Source: Allium sativum (lineage: Eukaryota > Streptophyta > Magnoliopsida > Asparagales > Amaryllidaceae). From it: a DNA stretch of 64,000 bases. Location of the stretch: assembly GCA_030737875.1 (NCBI GenBank), contig CM060918.1:772948552-773012551 (forward strand). The letters run 5' to 3'. Every line of letters starts with the position of its first letter. The stretch's first letter is position 1. The position numbers and the translations under genes are program-made. This document shows, one piece after another, positions 35,461-48,100 of the stretch. The notes beneath the pieces are model-generated. The model was not told the origin of the DNA. It saw nothing but the letters and a program-made list of their open reading frames with translations, and made no database searches.

Positions 35461-35814
35461 CATCGGGCGAGTAAGCGCCATTTAGCCACTCAGTGGATTG
35501 TGAGGAAGATCACCCTTTTCGGGGACACGAATGTCGGCCCATGGAATCTTATGTTTAGCACTTAGCCTTCTCAACTGTTTTTTGTTCATCACACCGGGTT
35601 AAAAGTCGGGGGGATCTCTTAGAAAGATAACACTAGGGAGAGTATCGGGTGCATCTGCCGCCCCACTGGATTCTCCTCTTTCCATGGTGGAAGATGGGTT
35701 CGCTGGTCGAGCCTGGATGTCTATATTAGGGCTGGGTTCAGATTCAGTTCTAGACTCGGAGGAAGAGTCGCTGTTTGAGTCTATACGGATGGATAGATTT
35801 TTATCTTTTACCAC
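35461..35814 (-). pseudogene. Antisense extra gene of Tat-type element, N-terminal part
   Basis: A minus-strand frame starts with ATG at 35814 and runs open to 35599: an acidic, Ser-rich N-terminus followed by a Pro/Asp segment. A stop follows, then further recognisable sequence to the T1 target duplication at 35460. The continuation is at 19759 on the same strand. This start is chosen because the ATG precedes the longest open segment and lies at the 5' edge of the gene-like stretch. The function is unknown. Confidence 0.55.
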
Positions 35815-36910
35815 TCCGGAACCATGAGTCTCGTATCATCCAACCATTGTCAGTTGGCTCATTCACAACAAGTCACAAGTTAAGATGGTAGGACCCTAAA
35901 CCCCTCAATATGTGTATTAACGTATGTATGAATGGTGGAGTGATAGCCTAACTTAAAAAGCAACAGTCAAGAGCATATTCAATTTCATGGTTTTTAACCC
36001 TAACTAATATGTTTGTCCTTTTTCTGTTCAACCCTAAAGAAATCGACTGGTAACCTTATCGACCCATGGCTCGGTATTGTTTCTAAACATGATGAAGGCA
36101 ATTTCTTATCCTACCGCACCCTAGTCCACAGGTACCAGTTTTGAAGTCATTTTTGTCTCCTTTCATCTGGTCACATCAACGGTTATCATCATTACCTGAG
36201 CACACCCATCCAATCGCACCCTCTTTTCCACTACCACGTGTACTCAGAATTAATGGCGCCTCAAATTCAAATTACTTTGAAGAACGAGATGTCACTTTAT
36301 CCCCGTACCATTTTACAAAGATGTTCCATCGCCGATTATCATCACTATGTTACTAGAACTGCTTATGACTGCCGCCTTACCACCAGATCACTGTTCCGAT
36401 GAACTCGACGTTGGCAGTTCAGACCGTGGATTACATGGGATACGAATTGGAATGGAAAAAGAAAAAGGAGGAAGATTTGTGTGTAAAACCCTGTCAAAAT
36501 GTGTTCAAAGGCAAGAAAAAGAATATTAATCCATACCTGCGAAGAAATCGGAGGAGATGGTCTTGATCTTAGGCGAAATAGATTTTTTTCAAGTCTTTTG
36601 AAAAATTACAGACTCGACTGCAGTAAAGAAGTAAAAGTGAATATTGGGAGTGAGCCCGCCTTTTATAATAGAACGAAGGGACTTTTTGTATTAGGTTGGT
36701 ATGACCGTTGAATATGACAACAAGGTTAACGTGTCACTACGGTAACAAGCCAAATCAAGGTGAATAGACACATGACTGCAAAGCCTCATCATTTCCTGAA
36801 TCAGTGATAATTCTTATAACATCTGATCGATCCATGGTTCATGCAATTCATAAAACAAAGTTTTCAAGCCGATACAAATATGATCTTCCGATTTGCCTAA
36901 GAGATGATCC
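35815..36910. other. Tat element 3' region, no gene recognised
   Basis: Probable upstream/promoter region of the antisense gene. Three short plus-strand open frames (36141-36711) overlap each other and resemble nothing known. Confidence 0.45.
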
Positions 36911-37463
36911 CTATGCAGTTTATGCCCTGCTATTACCCCGCCATATCCCTGCTATATCGTGTAGTGGATTTCTATCGCTACGCTATTTACAAATAGCCTG
37001 AAATAGCCATTCCGCTTTAAGCTCCGCTATATTTCGATATTTCCAATATACCCCATTATTTTAGCTATATTCCGAATATCTTCCATAAAAGAAATAAACT
37101 GATAACGAACATTTTCACATTATAAAATCCATGAAATTCGTATTATAATAGATTTTTTTGACATATATTTTTCAAAATAGAAAATACTATTCTATTTAAT
37201 TTAACTAAACTAATAAGAGTTTAAATTTATTTATCTATATTTGTACATGCTTTTATTTAAAATTAAGAATGTACTAATTTTAATTAAATAGAAGGTTAAT
37301 TTTCTATTTATTTATCATTTGTATATTTGTACGAGCATTAAGTATGATATTTATATGCTATTTTAGACCAATCTAATATATCCTGCTATTTCCTCGCTTT
37401 ATCCCCGCTACAACTTTTTGCACCTCCGCCGCATTGCATCCCCTGAGCGCTTTAACTGCACAG
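36911..37463. mobile_element. Non-autonomous hAT element (553 bp)
   Basis: A perfect 8-bp target duplication GATGATCC lies at 36903-36910 and 37464-37471. The imperfect inverted termini are CTATGCAGTTTATGC and the complement of GCTTTAACTGCACAG (12 of 15 match). Subterminal CGCTAT/ATAGCG motifs are frequent near both ends and the core is AT-rich. No transposase. Confidence 0.88.
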
Positions 37464-37516
37464 GATGATCCAGAGTGAGAAATTACAAAGCATGCCCCGT
37501 TCTTAAACACGACATG

Positions 37517-37530
37517 CTTTGGGGGCAGAG
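37517..37530 (+). promoter_or_regulatory. Polypurine tract of Tat-type element
   Basis: TTTGGGGGCAGAG directly precedes the 3' LTR. Confidence 0.75.
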
Positions 37531-38194
37531 TGTTGACCAGCTTTTTGGCAGGCCATCAAGGTTCATTGACATCACAAATTTCGGCTAAGGTGACCTGGAG
37601 GGCCAAGTAACTCGGGCCAGATAACGAGTCGACCGACGGGTGTTTCGACCTGATCCCAAGACGCGGGCCAAATAAAGGAAACCGATATACAGACTAGTTG
37701 GAGCCCGTGGTCCTCGGATCGATTAAGTCAAGCCATGTCTGATTCCGTTCCAAATATCCCTTTAAAGATTGTTCCTACTACTACTTGACCGCTTGCAGCC
37801 ATCCATAGATACAGGACCAACTTCCACTTGTCACTACATGCTTAAATTATGTCATTCTCTGCTAGAAGAACGCCTCTTTAGGATATCCTAAAATCTTGGA
37901 TCGGATAACATACGCCTTAGCCTATTTAAATGTTGTAGCATATATAAATAAACCTTCTGGATGGAGAAGAAGGGATTTTTTTTGGCCAATCTCTGATTAT
38001 ATCATTGTTGTAACTGTTCACCTATAATAAATCATTTGATATAAGAAGATTATAAAGTGGACGTAGGCTCGTTAACGCCGAACCACTATAAACTTGTGTG
38101 TGATTGCTTTTCTCTTTATTTTTCATTTATTTGTCTTTATTTATTCTCTGCAATTTTATCTTTTGGGTGTTAGTACCAATTTTTGGTGTCAACA
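37531..38194 (+). repeat. 3' LTR of Tat-type element (664 bp)
   Basis: It matches 8151-8812. It starts TGTTGACC and ends GTCAACA, followed by TTTTG. Confidence 0.92.
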
Positions 38195-39694
38195 TTTTGT
38201 GATTTCTTCCTACACAAATTTGCATTGATGTACACCTAATTTTCTGTTATAACATCTATAAAGGCCCAGCGAATCCTTTTCTACATATTTTCATTTAAAA
38301 TAGCTAATCAAAAGCCATATATATTGTCATTCTAATTTAAAATGTTATATATGTTGCCAGAGATCAAGAACTATAAATGGTCACTTGTTTATTAAAAGAT
38401 ATTGTCATTAGAAACAATAAGTTTAGAAAGGAAAACAAAAGAAAGATGCAATATTGACGGGTGGATAAAATTTCTTGAATGTTTCTGAATATCTTCATAC
38501 CCAACAAACTATCATAGAGTATATATACCATCGTTTTAATTTATAATGTTTATATCCAGACTATATTGCCATAACATGAACAATAATTTATTACTATTTA
38601 TTAAAAAATAACATTGAAAACAAATACCATAAGCATGGAGAATACTTAACTGTTTATTTCATGGATAAAATTCCTAATCAAATGTTTCAGCTTTATAAAG
38701 AAAAAATACTAACAAATGGATTCTACGTACTATTCAAAGAAACACGAAATTTGATTGTAATAGTAGAAAGGAAAGAAATACTCACCTAGATCACAAGCGG
38801 CATGGAAAGATTCAAATGAGGATTGCCGCCTTTCATACCGACAGACAGAAAATTTGCCTAGAAAGCTAACCGTAGGCCTCCCTCACTATTCAACCCGCCT
38901 ATTTCGCCTCCTCCAACAACGCCATCGCATGTGCCCATCCTCTGGACCCTCCAAACTCCAATTTTCTTCTGCCACGTTCCTCCAATGCCTCCACCGAAGA
39001 CAGATTCCAGCACGTCACCTATAAGCGGCTTCAGAGATCGCGTGACGCCTACTTCGGTGGCGCTCCTTCCTCCTTCATGCGACCAACTCTAACTGGTCCT
39101 CCACGAGACGCTGAAGATTTGGGACAATATCAAATACCCTGGAAAGCGGATAGAAACCCTTTAGGTCAAGTTTCAAGGAGTAAAGAAGTTCCATATTGCA
39201 GTAAAACTTGATATACTTGAGGAAACATGCATGGAATAGAGGCATATCATATTGGTGGACCTACACAATATGAAGCTTACATGTACATGTTAACCGTACT
39301 CTTACTTGATCTCCTCCACTGTCCAACAAAGATCAACGATAACCAAGTTCGCTATAATAATAATTTTCTTTTCATCACCATTGCACCAAAAATCAAAGCT
39401 TTGAATAGGGAATGGTTTTACAAAATAGTATACCATCAGATCTAACTCAACAGAAACAAATGCTAAGTCAAGAACAATTGGGCTACCAAACTACATGATT
39501 TATGTGAGATGCACTGTTACCAACTAGAGAAAAATAATCTATATAGAACAAAAACCACATTAAATCTCTTTCAGGTATGAAAAAGAGGGAGATGATGACC
39601 AAATGGAGAATGTAACAACAAATCATAAAGATATGGCATAGGATATTATAAACGTATGAAATAACACATACTTTGTTACATTTTAAAAATAATA
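38195..39694. other. Ancestral locus between the two nests, with a GC-rich gene-like patch
   Basis: Most is AT-rich. About 38820-39180 is GC-rich and has open frames on both strands: plus 38876-39211 (about 111 codons without a start) and a minus frame over about 39080-38860. On the minus strand a donor-like G|GTGAGT lies at about 38785-38792. It could be a first exon and promoter of a host gene now cut off by insertions, or a fragment of one. No protein family is recognised. Confidence 0.3.
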
Positions 39695-39699
39695 TTATG

Positions 39700-41485
39700 T
39701 GTGACACCCCATGTCCGTTAATGTCACTCATTAAGAGAATGCATTAAGTTTCATGAAGCATTATAGGTAAAAAAAACAGAAACATTACAAGACAGATATA
39801 AAATAGCAGCGGAATAAAACAACTTTACTAATGATAAAGCATCGTGGTTCAAAACATCATATATCTGAATTACATAAAAAATAGTACATCATAAAAACTT
39901 CTATCTTGTACTTAAACATTAGAGTACAAAAATAAACAAGCAAAATCCCCAAATAAAAACATAGCCATAGTAGCAAAGATAGGAGTTTGAGCAATTTATC
40001 TAAGCAGCTCTAGCAAAATGATAGCAGAATCATGGTCAAGCTTGAGTATTCCCTCCCAGAGAACCTGGGGGGAACGGAAGAAAGAAAAGGAAACAAAAAG
40101 AGTTAGAAATAAAGTCTGGCGAGTCCAGTTACTTTTTGCAAATAAATAAGTAAAAGTATCATGACAGGGATATAAAGTGGATAAGAGAGATAATATCACA
40201 AAAGGCAGGTATGACAAGGTAAACATGACAGAGTGTATATGCTTCCCTAATGATTACTCTGATTCCCTACACCGATACTAGTATAACCAGAATGAGATGA
40301 TCCCAACAACTATAAGATGATAGACTTAGGCGTACTTCTAGCGAGAGGTTTTAACCCCATACAATCCACATGCAGCACAATCCTAACAGGCTCCTAAACT
40401 TTACCAAAGTCTAGATGTACCCTAACTACTACCCTAATCGATCGGATCCCTACTCCGTAGATACCCTGTGTCGGCCCCACAGTAGGAGGTATCACTTCTA
40501 AAGTGGCAACCCTTCGTTGATGTGCACAACCATATCTACTGGTGTCACGGTCGTCTTATCCCCCTCTGCCCGGACATGCACGCACATGTCTCGGCCGGTT
40601 TGCGCCGCCCACACCGTCCTCCACGTTTGGATCTCTTACAATCAGCCCAGTAAGTGTGTCCCAACTCCGACCTAGGGCGGAGTACTCGTCTGATATTGTT
40701 CTATGGGTTACTGACTGAAACGGGTCCCCCACACATGATGATACAAGCTCTCCTCTTATCTTGTATCCCCACTAGGATTTTCATAGGTTATGTTTACCTA
40801 ACGGTGTCTTTAATTACATAACCTCATCATTTCCACAGGTTATGCTTACCTAACGGTGTCTTTAATTACATAATCCCAATAGGTTAAATTTGTTGGCCTA
40901 TATACAAATATTACCCACCCTACCCAGATACACTTAACCTTCCCACTGTTTCAACCATAGCAGAAGTTGAATCACAGATCAACACTTGAATAACTTGATT
41001 GCAAACGTAGGAAAAGGTTTGATTCAGTCTGGGCACCACAACATCTAGTCCTCCATTATTTTTCAGTGTAGAAAATAAGAGAAACGGAGCCCTATTTATA
41101 GCCGCCAGCCCCCAAACCGAAACTGCCATGTCTGCCCTAGGGGGGTCAACACCCCCCTTGAGGGGTCGACACCACCATTAAGCGGTCGACACCCCTAGGC
41201 GGGATTTTTCCCACACCCCCCAATCTGCGCGATTTTGAATTTTCTGAACCAAATTTTGAATTTCTGGACCATATATATATACATATACATATACATATAT
41301 ATATATATATATTCACCTTTATAACTTCTTCATACGGTGTCCGTTTTATGCAAACCAAATGTCTATCTTGACCAGAATTTCGAGATGGATGCAATGGCGT
41401 AGTCCATTTCCCTTAATTCTGAATATTAAATTAATTATTCTTTAATTTGTCCTCTTTAGTATTGTTAAAATTATGGGGTGTTACA
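39700..41485 (-). repeat. 3' LTR of T3 (1,786 bp), internally deleted
   Basis: It aligns with the right LTR except for about 1.04 kb missing after 40962-40964 (CAACCA|TAGCAG junction). A minus-strand TATAAATAG lies at about 41092-41101, a likely promoter. Paired sequence differs at roughly 8 percent in the first 230 bases counted by eye. Confidence 0.92.
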
Positions 41486-41497
41486 TTCCCCTCCACT
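41486..41497 (-). promoter_or_regulatory. Polypurine tract of T3
   Basis: AGTGGAGGGGAA on the minus strand, directly before the 3' LTR. Confidence 0.9.
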
Positions 41498-42039
41498 CAA
41501 AGGATTTTGTCCTTGAAATCTCCAAGTTAAGAAGAATGTATATCCTACAATCCATCACCCATCTACTCATCCACCAATCACAGGCATCCATTGTCCTTGG
41601 AAGATTTCTAATGCTTATATGAACATATGCAAATGTGTGTATATGTCCCAATACTAATGTGAATATCGGACGGTCTACTGATTCAGTCGACCTCCTTAAT
41701 GCAATGTATGTTAGTGCCATGAATCCAACATGTATGCAATAATCATACTATAACATGTAAGTTCTATATGGGTGCACAAATATCCGTCCAAATGAAACAT
41801 CCATATGATGATACACCCATTTCCATCCATTAAAAGAAGAAAAATGCACACACATTCATATGCAATATGAGAGTGATTGAGCCGATCTAGTGCCTAATCT
41901 GTGTATATATGCATCCACGAGCAACCACGAGCAACCAGTAGCAAACACTTGCATCCATCAAACATAACATGTCTCAAACACATGTTTACATCCATAGGAT
42001 TCCTATCTAAAGGTCGAAAATTCTATTGATAGGATATAC
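41498..42039 (-). other. 3' untranslated region of T3
   Basis: Between the end of the integrase frame and the polypurine tract; no coding or repeat structure noted. Confidence 0.6.
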
Positions 42040-43515
42040 TCAAATGACAGAAACAAGCATAGATAAAAACTTTGGAAAAAGAGTTAAGAACATACCCTCC
42101 AAAAGAAAAGGGTATGAAGCATGAATCTTGTCTTCGGTCTTCCAAGTCGCATCCTCTGGGTTATCTCCCCACTGAACCTTCATCAACCTGAATTCTCTAT
42201 TGCATAGCTTCTTAACTTCTGATCCAAGAATACGGGTAGGAACTCGTCTGACTGTTGCCTCCCGTTCCACCTCTACTTCCTCTAGCATACTCGGTTCAAC
42301 TACTTCTGCAGTATCATGTAAGAATTTCCGCAAATGAGAAACGTGGAAAACAGCATGAACACCGGATAGTCTCTCTGGTAGCTTTACTCTATAGGCCATT
42401 TGGCCAATCCTTTCTGTTATGGGAAATGGCCCTACGAATCTTGGTGCCAACTTCCCTACAGATCCGAAGCGAACCACACTCCTCAAAGGTAACACCTTAA
42501 TGAAATCCATGTCTCTTACTTCAAATTCAATGTCAGTCCTTCTCTTATCAGCGTAGGATTTCTGCCTATCTTGAGCGGTATTCATTTGTCGTCTAATAAG
42601 ATCAATCTTTTTAGACGTTTCCCTAACCATATCTGGTCCAAGTAATAGTCTTTCTGTAGATTCCTACCAACAAGTTAGTGACCTACAAGGTCGTCCGTAT
42701 AATGCTTCGAAGGGTGGCATGCCAATGCTAGCTTGATAACTGTTGGTGTAGGCAAACTCTACTAAAGGAAGATGCTCTTCTCAAGTCCCTCCGAAGTCTA
42801 GGATACACATCATTAAAAGATCCTCTAGAAATTTGTTCACTCTTTCCGTCTGTCCATCGGTCTATGGGTGATAAGCGGTGCTCAAACACAACTGTGTACC
42901 GAATGCTTCTTGCAAGCTCCTCCAAAATTCACTGGTAAAAATGGGGTCACGATCTCTTATGATGTTGGAAGGTACTCCATGAAGACGGACTATCTCATGA
43001 ACGTAAATTGCTGCTAACTAAGTTGTTGTCCTCTTACTCTTAACTGGAATAAAATGAGCGTTCTTAGCAAGTCTATCCACCACAACACAAATACTGGTGT
43101 TGCCTTTCTTTGACCTAGGCAAACCATCTATGAAATCCATGAAGACGCTCTCCCACTTCCACTGTGGAACCTCCAAAGGATGGAGTAAACCACCGGCTTC
43201 TTTTGTTCAGCTTTGACTTGCTGACAAACCAAACATTGAGAAACAAACTTTGTCACATCTTCATCCCAGCCCAAAAGAAAACTCTCTTCATATCGCTATA
43301 CATCTTATCACCACCTGGATGAATAGTCATCTTAGAATAATTGGCTTCCTCTCGGATTGCCTTTAACAAACTTGCAGTTTGGGGTACACAAAGCCTTCCA
43401 ACTCGTCTCAACCACCCTTTATCGTCAATGGAATATCTATTGAGGTGACTAGAAGTCTCCACTTTAATAAGTCTATCCAAGATGTCTGAAATCTTTGGAT
43501 CATCTTGCTATGAAG
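42040..43515 (-). pseudogene. Broken integrase and chromodomain-like tail of T3
   Basis: Minus strand. The zinc region begins at about 43350 (His-Pro-Gly-Gly-Asp-Lys-Met-Tyr phrase), then the frame breaks. Parts of the catalytic core appear in shifted frames (about 43200-42720), including a Gln-x-Asp-Gly-x-x-Glu-like phrase near 42850. From 42630 to 42040 the C-terminal part is open: a basic segment, the Phe-Val-Gly-Pro-Phe block (about 42435), a Val-Phe-His-Val-Ser block and a chromodomain-like end with Met-Lys-Val-Gln-Trp (about 42180). The core sits in at least four frames. Confidence 0.88.
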
Positions 43516-44820
43516 CTCCTATCTGATCCATAAGATAGGTCGTATCTCTAAAGATGCAAACAAACTAGACAAAAATTCGGTGGAGGGTCTAAAATCAAAA
43601 GTCGATATGAACTCCAAGCTTTTCCTTTCCACAAACAGAGGACTTAAGGTCATCCTCTGCCTACTCAGTGCATCTGCCATCACATTACCTTTGCCAGGGG
43701 TATAAGCAATCTTGAAATCATAAGAAGTTAGGAACTCCATCCACCTTTGCTGCCTTAAATTAAGATCCTTCTGCGAGAACAAATACTTGAGAGATTTATG
43801 ATCGGTGTACAACTCGAACTTCTCTCCAAGCAAATAATGACGCTACATCATAAGCGTGAATAACATGGCAGCCAGTTCTAAATCATGGGTGGGGTAGTTC
43901 TTCTTATGAACTTTTAGCTATCTACCCCCATAACACACTACCTTTCCCTCTTGCATTAGAACCGCACCAAGCCTTGAACCACATGCATCAGTGTATACTG
44001 CAAATATTTTGTTCCCATCGGGAAAGGTCAAGACTGAGGCTGTTGTCAGAGCTCTCTTCAATCGTTGGAAAGCAACATCACAATCTATATCCCGTGAAAA
44101 CGCCAAATTCTTCTTTGTCGGCCTGGTGAGTAGGGCTGATATCTTTGCGAAGTCCTTAATGAACTTCCTATAATAACCTGTCAATCCAAGAAAGCTTCTT
44201 ACCTCCGTTGCATTTTTTGGAACTTGCCAATCTTGAACTGCAACTACATTTGCGGGATCTACTGCCATCTCATCTTGGGAAACCACATGCCCTAGGAATC
44301 TCACCTCTTTTCTCCAAAAATGGCATTTAGAGAACTTTGCCTTAAGCTGATGCGCACGGAGAGTTTTCAAAAAATTTCTCAAATATTGGGCATGCACTTC
44401 TTCGCTCTTTGAGAAGATCAAGAAATCATCAACAAAGATCACGACAAATTTAATTAGAAACTCCCAAAACACCCTACTCATTAGATCAACAAAATAGGCG
44501 GGTGCATTCGTCAACCCAAAAGGCATAACTAGTCATTCAAAGAAATCATATGGAGTCTTAAAAGCGGTCTTATTTATACTGTCCTCAACTAATGAAACCC
44601 CGCGACCAAGTCTAAATGAGAAATACTTATGCACCAACAAGATGGTCAAACAAGTCACTATCCTTGGGAGCGGGTGCCTGTTCTTCTTAGTGAATTTATT
44701 TAATTCTTTATAGTCCACACACAAGCGAAGCGAACCATCTGCCTTAGTCGCGAACAGTGCTGGAGCACTCCATTGAGATATGCTTCGCCTAATAAACACT
44801 TTCTCAAGTAGCTCCCCTAC
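43516..44820 (-). pseudogene. pol: Broken RT and RNase H of T3
   Basis: Minus strand. The RT start (44799-44533) keeps the [11 protein letters not shown] block but loses frame near 44650 before the catalytic centre. RT resumes at 44526 with Pro-Phe-Gly-Leu-Thr-Asn-Ala-Pro, the FVDD box at 44436-44425, and Leu-Gly-His-Val-Val-Ser near 44290. The RNase H Asp-Ala-Cys-Gly block is near 43985. A stop near 43918 is followed by the Thr-Asp-His-Lys-Ser block (about 43800). Confidence 0.92.
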
Positions 44821-45167
44821 TTACTTGCTAAGCTCCCTCCTTTCCCTTGGAGCTATATGGCGCACAGGGAATGCAACTGGCTTTGCACTGTCCACCAAAT
44901 ATATACGAAAATCGATTTCATGCCTCAGAGGTAAGCCCTGTACCTCATCAAAAACATCAGAATAATCACGGACTACTGGAACAGGTTGCAAATCATTGAT
45001 AGATGCATCTAGAGACTCTAGGAAACTAAGCATAACAGTTCTTTGTGGGTCACTAGAAATCTCGAGGGTCCTCCCACGGCAAGTTAAAAGTCTAACGACC
45101 CTCTTCTCACAATATAGAATGGCACCATACATGGTTAGCCAATCCATCCCTAGAATCAATCCATAGC
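44821..45167 (-). pseudogene. T3 protease C-terminus and RT linker
   Basis: Minus strand. It begins at the insertion with Gly-Leu-Ile-Leu-Gly-Met-Asp-Trp-Leu, the second conserved block of the retropepsin domain, and runs to the Leu-Pro-Leu-Arg-His-Glu-Ile-Asp-Phe segment that precedes RT. It ends in a stop at 44821-44823. The first half of the protease is at about 49250-48976. Confidence 0.9.
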
Positions 45168-48100
45168 CGTAACAACCTGAAATTTTGACTGCCCCAAGTC
45201 GGTGATTAAACCAACATGAAGCATTCAAAACAACGGATTGTTATTGGCTTACAAGATTTAAACTGGAACTTAACACAGAATTGCATTGCTCAACAATTGT
45301 GGCTAAATTATATTGTATACAAATATCAGAGTTCACAATATTTTGTACCGTGAAAAATGTAATACATCCATGAGTTTTAAAATAATCTTTACAATCCAGT
45401 CGAGCCTTGAGCGCGCGCACACGTCTTCACGTTTCTCTCCAGTTTTTGCGAGCTGAAAATTTCAAAATCTGAAACACTCGTGTCTGACCCGAGTGTTCCA
45501 TGGAAAAACATAGAACACTCGAGTCAAGATGAAAATTTTGTATAAAACAAAGTAAACAAAAGATTATGTCATATGTCGAAGAAATAACAAATTATTACTA
45601 ATATTGATAAAAAAAACATGGCTTTCTCGTTTGGACTTTAAAAGGTATTTTATGGGTGAAAGAACCATATCAACTTTAGTTGAATGCATGTAGACAACAT
45701 AACATAAAAATATAAGCAACCAAACATAATTTAGACAATATAATACATGGTTATCAAAAAGTAAGGGATTGTACAGCTAAAACTGAATTGGGTGTTCAAG
45801 CACACCATGCTTCAAAAATAATGCATGATAGCAAAAACAAAACATGCACACTAAAAAAAACTAATACAAAGCATCATGGCCTGCAAAGACGAGTTAGCCC
45901 ATATCAAAAGAATTCTATTTGAAACTTATAAATAGACAGAATGTAAATAATTTCTACATCTTCTAAATTCGTTTTTCTTCTTTTTCTTCTTTCTTTTTTT
46001 TGTATCAAAAACAACTTCTCGCAAGATCTGTATTGATCATTCCAAATAGAAATAAAGTCAAAGTATTATTTCTATCATCAAAACCTTATAATCATGCTTC
46101 ATATTGAGAACAATTGCCACTATCATTACAAATAATTTATTCAAATATTTATTGGGTTCAACAACATATAAAAGGAAAAATAATAATTTCAAGCAAAGGT
46201 TTGTCTAACTTAAGATACCTTGTGCTTTGAGTATTGACCTCTTTATGCCATTAGTCATGAAAACAGTCCGCGTAACCAAGTTTCTTATTTCTTGGACGTG
46301 CTAGCCTAAGATCCCATGACTAAATTGCTTAGCTATGTACATTTCAGTAACCATATTGCAATGATTGTAAGCATGTATGATGATAAACTAATTCATCATT
46401 GTATGAAGTGGAACTGAACAAGTATTATTATAGAAATATGACAATTTTATTTTTGGTTGGTATGTACTGCCAATATTGAAGTTGCCGTTTTTTAGAAAAA
46501 AAATCAGACTCATGTATAAGTTCAAGTGCCCAAAAATAAAATAAAATAGTAACTTATATATGTAAGGGATTGCATATGTACGCATACTTTGTCTCACTGC
46601 ATGTACATATATTGTATAGGTAAGGCATGTATGCAGCAAAATGAGCGTAGAGCATGTGAGAAAGCACATGAACCATTTATAAAGTAGGTTACGATTGATT
46701 ACTTCAAAATAAATGACCAAAAGGACTATCAAGAATTAATTATCAAAGAAACTAATTTTGCAAATATTGCTTGCCATAATAGATCATTTTAAAACAAATT
46801 CACTGAGAAGAGGACAACAAATGAACTATACAATATATAATCACTTGTAGGAAGCAACATAATGCAAGAATAATAAAATGAAATAAATAAAACGCATACT
46901 GCTACTTATAGAAACCAAGTGCAAAATGAGCGGTACATGCAAATGAATAGTTTGATGCCAATAATGACAGCAACATACAAGTTAACCAACAACTAATAAA
47001 GCAAGGAAGAAGGTGCAGTGCTTTCGTCTTGAATTCGAAATACTCACAAAATCAACATGAAATTATGTAAATGCACTGGACTTATATCTTTAAAGTGGTA
47101 GACTAATCTATTCAAAATCAAATCATGTATAAAAACTATTGGAAGCAAGCAGATTTTATTCATGAAGAAAGTAAGGGGAATGTCAAGTTCAAAACTGCGT
47201 TAAACCAGTCAAAAATGTCAAGCCGAAGCAAAGTCATAGCCAACGAAAATCAAGGCCAAACGAAGTCAAGCAAATTCAGGAAATATACAAATGACTATTT
47301 CACAAATATTCAGGACCGAATTAAAAACGAATATTAGATATAGGAAACAATCAGAAGACTATGTAGACCTTTATGTGAAGAGATCCACACATTAAATTCA
47401 GCAACATATTCCTCATCATCTTGGACTGCTAGATTTAACATACAAATAATTTATTTTCCAAAAACATAACTTACAGCTAAAAAAAATGACTACAGATCCT
47501 GGTGAACATGAACTATCAAGGAAGATGAAATGCCGTTAAGAGTAGAAAACACTTCATTACATCGCAGGCCGCAAAATACATCTTGAATAGAAGCACCATA
47601 ATAAAGATGAGAAGAGGAAGAAAAATAATAGTAATAAAAGGAATCAATCAAAAGTAGCAGGCTAACGCCCAAATTCAGTCTAACTGCAGACTAAAAAAGA
47701 TCCAAATTATAATTTTCATTGCTTAAAACAGGATATACGGTTAAATTTTAGTAGATTCAAACGTGAACATGCAAGGGATTAGAAGAAATATGTATAGCTA
47801 TGCTTACATTTAATCGACGACTTAAGCACGGCTTGGAGACTGACAACGGAGAGAAGCTGCTGACTATCAGAAGACTCGGCAGCGACCCCTTGGTTTGACA
47901 CAGACCGGCAACTTGGTGGTGACGAATTGCTACAGGCCGAGACTTCGGGCGGCTCGAGTTCAGCATCGACGAACTTGAGTGCAACTAGCAGCGGCACTTG
48001 CGACTGACCAGGCGATCGCTCAAGCACGTTTGGACTCAGCAGGCGGCGATAAAAACTGTGGGGCGTGGCTTCGACAATGGGTTCCTAGGTTCGACGGAGG

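Larger units (their letters stand above)
8151..38194 (+). mobile_element. Tat-type Ty3/gypsy retrotransposon, host of nest A
   Basis: The LTRs at 8151-8812 and 37531-38194 are similar throughout, both starting TGTTGACC and ending GTCAACA. The order gag, protease, RT, RNase H, second RNase H-like domain, integrase, then an antisense gene, is the organisation known for the Tat group. The flanking 5-mers are TTTGG (8146-8150) and TTTTG (38195-38199), a duplication with one mismatch. Without nested insertions (T1 with CACTA, plus two hAT elements) it would be roughly 13 kb. Every coding region carries stops and frameshifts, so it is a dead copy and the oldest member of its nest. Confidence 0.9.
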
